A stretch of DNA of 6,597 bases from Syntrophomonadaceae bacterium (GTDB taxonomy: Bacteria; Bacillota; Dethiobacteria; DTU022), in the NCBI GenBank assembly GCA_007129055.1, contig SKWE01000241.1, positions 1 through 6,597 on the forward strand, in the 5' to 3' direction. Shown here piece after piece: positions 5,951-6,597 of the stretch. The position numbers and the translations under genes were made by a program. How positions within the stretch are numbered: position 1 is the first letter of the stretch; each line of letters begins with the position of its first letter. A model generated the notes under the pieces. It saw only the letters and a program-made list of their open reading frames with translations. It searched no databases and was not told where the DNA came from.

Positions 5951-5979
5951 ATCATAATATTTTGAACAAAATGAGGCAA
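5951..5979 (-). promoter_or_regulatory. Sigma-A type promoter of the fetA-fetB-queG-like-DHH operon
   Basis: On the minus strand, TTGCCT (5974-5979) and TATGAT (5951-5956) are 17 bases apart, matching the housekeeping consensus at 4 and 5 of 6 positions. The start site would be near 5944, giving a leader of about 88 bases before the ATG at 5856. The -35 box abuts the T-run of the preceding terminator. A 14-bp dyad at 5952-5965 overlaps the -10 box and spacer and could be an operator. Confidence 0.72.
5952..5965. repeat. 14-bp imperfect palindrome over the fetA promoter (operator candidate)
   Basis: The plus strand reads TCATAATATTTTGA. It is symmetric at 12 of 14 positions (TCA-AATATT-TGA with one mismatched pair). 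It covers the -10 box and part of the spacer, where a bound repressor would block transcription. It does not match the Fur or PerR consensus well, so no regulator is named. Confidence 0.4.
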
Positions 5980-5980
5980 T

Positions 5981-6007
5981 AAAAAAATGCGGCATCTAAC
6001 CTGCCGC
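5981..6007 (-). terminator. Rho-independent terminator of the receiver-domain gene
   Basis: On the minus strand GCGGCA (6007-6002) pairs perfectly with TGCCGC (5994-5989) across the seven-base loop 6001-5995. It is followed by A and then seven T residues (5987-5981). It is the strongest simple terminator in the window. It separates the receiver gene (stop at 6109) from the fetA operon, whose promoter starts just beyond the T-run. Confidence 0.93.
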
Positions 6008-6013
6008 TCTTAT

Positions 6014-6027
6014 AAGTTATATAACTT
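6014..6027. repeat. Perfect 14-bp palindrome in the 3' region of the receiver gene
   Basis: AAGTTATATAACTT is its own reverse complement. It lies between the receiver stop codon and the terminator, 6 bases from the terminator stem and 35 bases upstream of the fetA -35 box. It could be a protein-binding site for the fetA promoter or a chance AT-rich palindrome. Confidence 0.35.
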
Positions 6028-6108
6028 GGAACCAGGATTATTTCCCATACAGCGTAGAGAAAAAAGCAACCCCTTTTTCTTTGAACTTGGGCAAACCAAA
6101 CCTGGTAT

Positions 6109-6504
6109 TTAATTATTGTCCTTATGGCTGTGAGTGTCTTTCTTGATTACACGTTCAAGTTCAGGAATTAGTGCTGAGAGGTTTTCTTTCATGATATAGG
6201 ACTGCGCACCGGCTTTGATTATTTCCTGTGCTTTTTTTTCTTCAATTGTTCCAGAGACTATAATAAAAGGCAAATCCTGCCCGCTGGTTTTTAAGGTATC
6301 GAGCGCCTCAGGGGCGCTGAAACAAGGCATGGCATGATCTGAAATAACCACCTGCCACTGTTCATCCTCTAACGCTTTAAGCATATCTTCCCGGGTTTCA
6401 ACGCAGGTATATTCAGACTCAAACCCGCCATTTTTTAGGGTGTGCAATAGAAGCAGAAGGTCATCTTCCGAATCTTCAACAATTAATACTTTTAGCCGAC
6501 TCAT
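6109..6504 (-). CDS. Stand-alone response-regulator receiver (CheY-like) protein
   Basis: The protein has 131 residues and is essentially one receiver domain. The ATG at 6502-6504 is preceded by a GGGG site (6511-6514) with a 6-base spacer. The acidic pocket is E10 and D11 in VLIVEDSEDD, the phospho-acceptor is D56 in VVISDHAMP, the switch Ser/Thr is S84 in IIVSGT, and the conserved lysine is K106 in YIMKENL. Phosphorylation of D56 by a partner histidine kinase is therefore expected to be functional. No output domain follows: only a short, hydrophilic tail rich in His, Lys and Asn (about 122-131). The I-I-V-S-G-T-I and M-K-E-N-L phrases are typical of receivers that work beside PAS-containing sensor kinases, or are fused to them, rather than of DNA-binding regulators. 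It probably acts by protein contact. No kinase lies in the window. A strong terminator at 5981-6007 ends its transcript. Confidence 0.92.
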   Translation of the reverse strand: MSRLKVLIVEDSEDDLLLLLHTLKNGGFESEYTCVETREDMLKALEDEQWQVVISDHAMPCFSAPEALDTLKTSGQDLPFIIVSGTIEEKKAQEIIKAGAQSYIMKENLSALIPELERVIKKDTHSHKDNN

Positions 6505-6548
6505 AAATATCCCCGTCTCTTATTTGATCATGCCGGATCTTAACTTCG

Positions 6549-6560
6549 GCAAATATTTGC
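6549..6560. repeat. Perfect 12-bp palindrome upstream of the receiver gene
   Basis: GCAAATATTTGC is self-complementary and lies 45 bases upstream of the receiver start codon, within the gene-free stretch 6505-6597. It could be an operator or a small mRNA hairpin. I found no convincing promoter boxes around it, and all three minus-strand frames meet a stop near the right edge, so no upstream coding region enters the window. Confidence 0.35.
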
Positions 6561-6597
6561 TTATTCCTCCAAGCACAGAAAATTTAATTAACTATTA

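Noticed and set aside
6061..6078. Second terminator directly after the receiver gene (AAAAAG pairing with CTTTTT)
   Set aside because: The stem is almost entirely A-T, and its T-run is part of the stem. The GC-rich hairpin at 5981-6007 is far stronger.

Overview
The window looks like a chromosomal segment of an anaerobic, moderately AT-rich Firmicute, probably a clostridial or Peptococcaceae/Syntrophomonas-like lineage. The clues are strong AGGAGG-type ribosome binding sites, CCA-encoding tRNA genes, a LiaF-like membrane protein, a FetAB transporter next to iron-sulfur and DHH proteins, and compact operons. This is an inference from gene style, not a taxonomic proof. No mobile element, phage gene, CRISPR array or rRNA is visible.

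Layout: (1) 1-497, minus strand: the N-terminal part of a LiaF-like membrane protein that runs off the left edge. (2) 498-695: a divergent intergenic region with a near-consensus sigma-A promoter (645-673) for the tRNAs. (3) 696-868, plus strand: tRNA-His(GTG) and tRNA-Gln(TTG). (4) 932-980: a long bipartite hairpin plus U-run that terminates the minus-strand gene converging on the tRNAs. (5) 1042-2259, minus: a saccharopine-dehydrogenase-like NAD(P) oxidoreductase. (6) 2260-2509: a 250-base leader with no gene, holding a 36-bp imperfect palindrome and two bulged inverted repeats. (7) 2510-5856, minus: a tight four-gene operon, read in the order fetA-like ATPase, fetB-like permease, short QueG-like iron-sulfur protein, DHH phosphoesterase. 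The genes overlap or are 3 to 16 bases apart. (8) 5857-6108: the operon promoter (5951-5979) abuts a strong terminator (5981-6007) that closes the upstream gene. (9) 6109-6504, minus: a stand-alone receiver-domain protein. (10) 6505-6597: its leader, with a perfect 12-bp palindrome.

How the genes may work together: FetA and FetB form a two-component ABC transporter of the UPF0014 family, linked in E. coli to iron export and oxidative-stress resistance. Translational coupling of this transporter to a protein predicted to carry two [4Fe-4S] clusters, and then to a DHH-type phosphoesterase with altered motifs, is the most unusual arrangement here. A shared role in metal or redox homeostasis is possible but unproven. 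The saccharopine-dehydrogenase-like gene could receive read-through from this operon, because no terminator was found after the DHH gene, but its long palindrome-bearing leader suggests its own control. The receiver gene is a separate transcription unit, and its kinase is not in the window.
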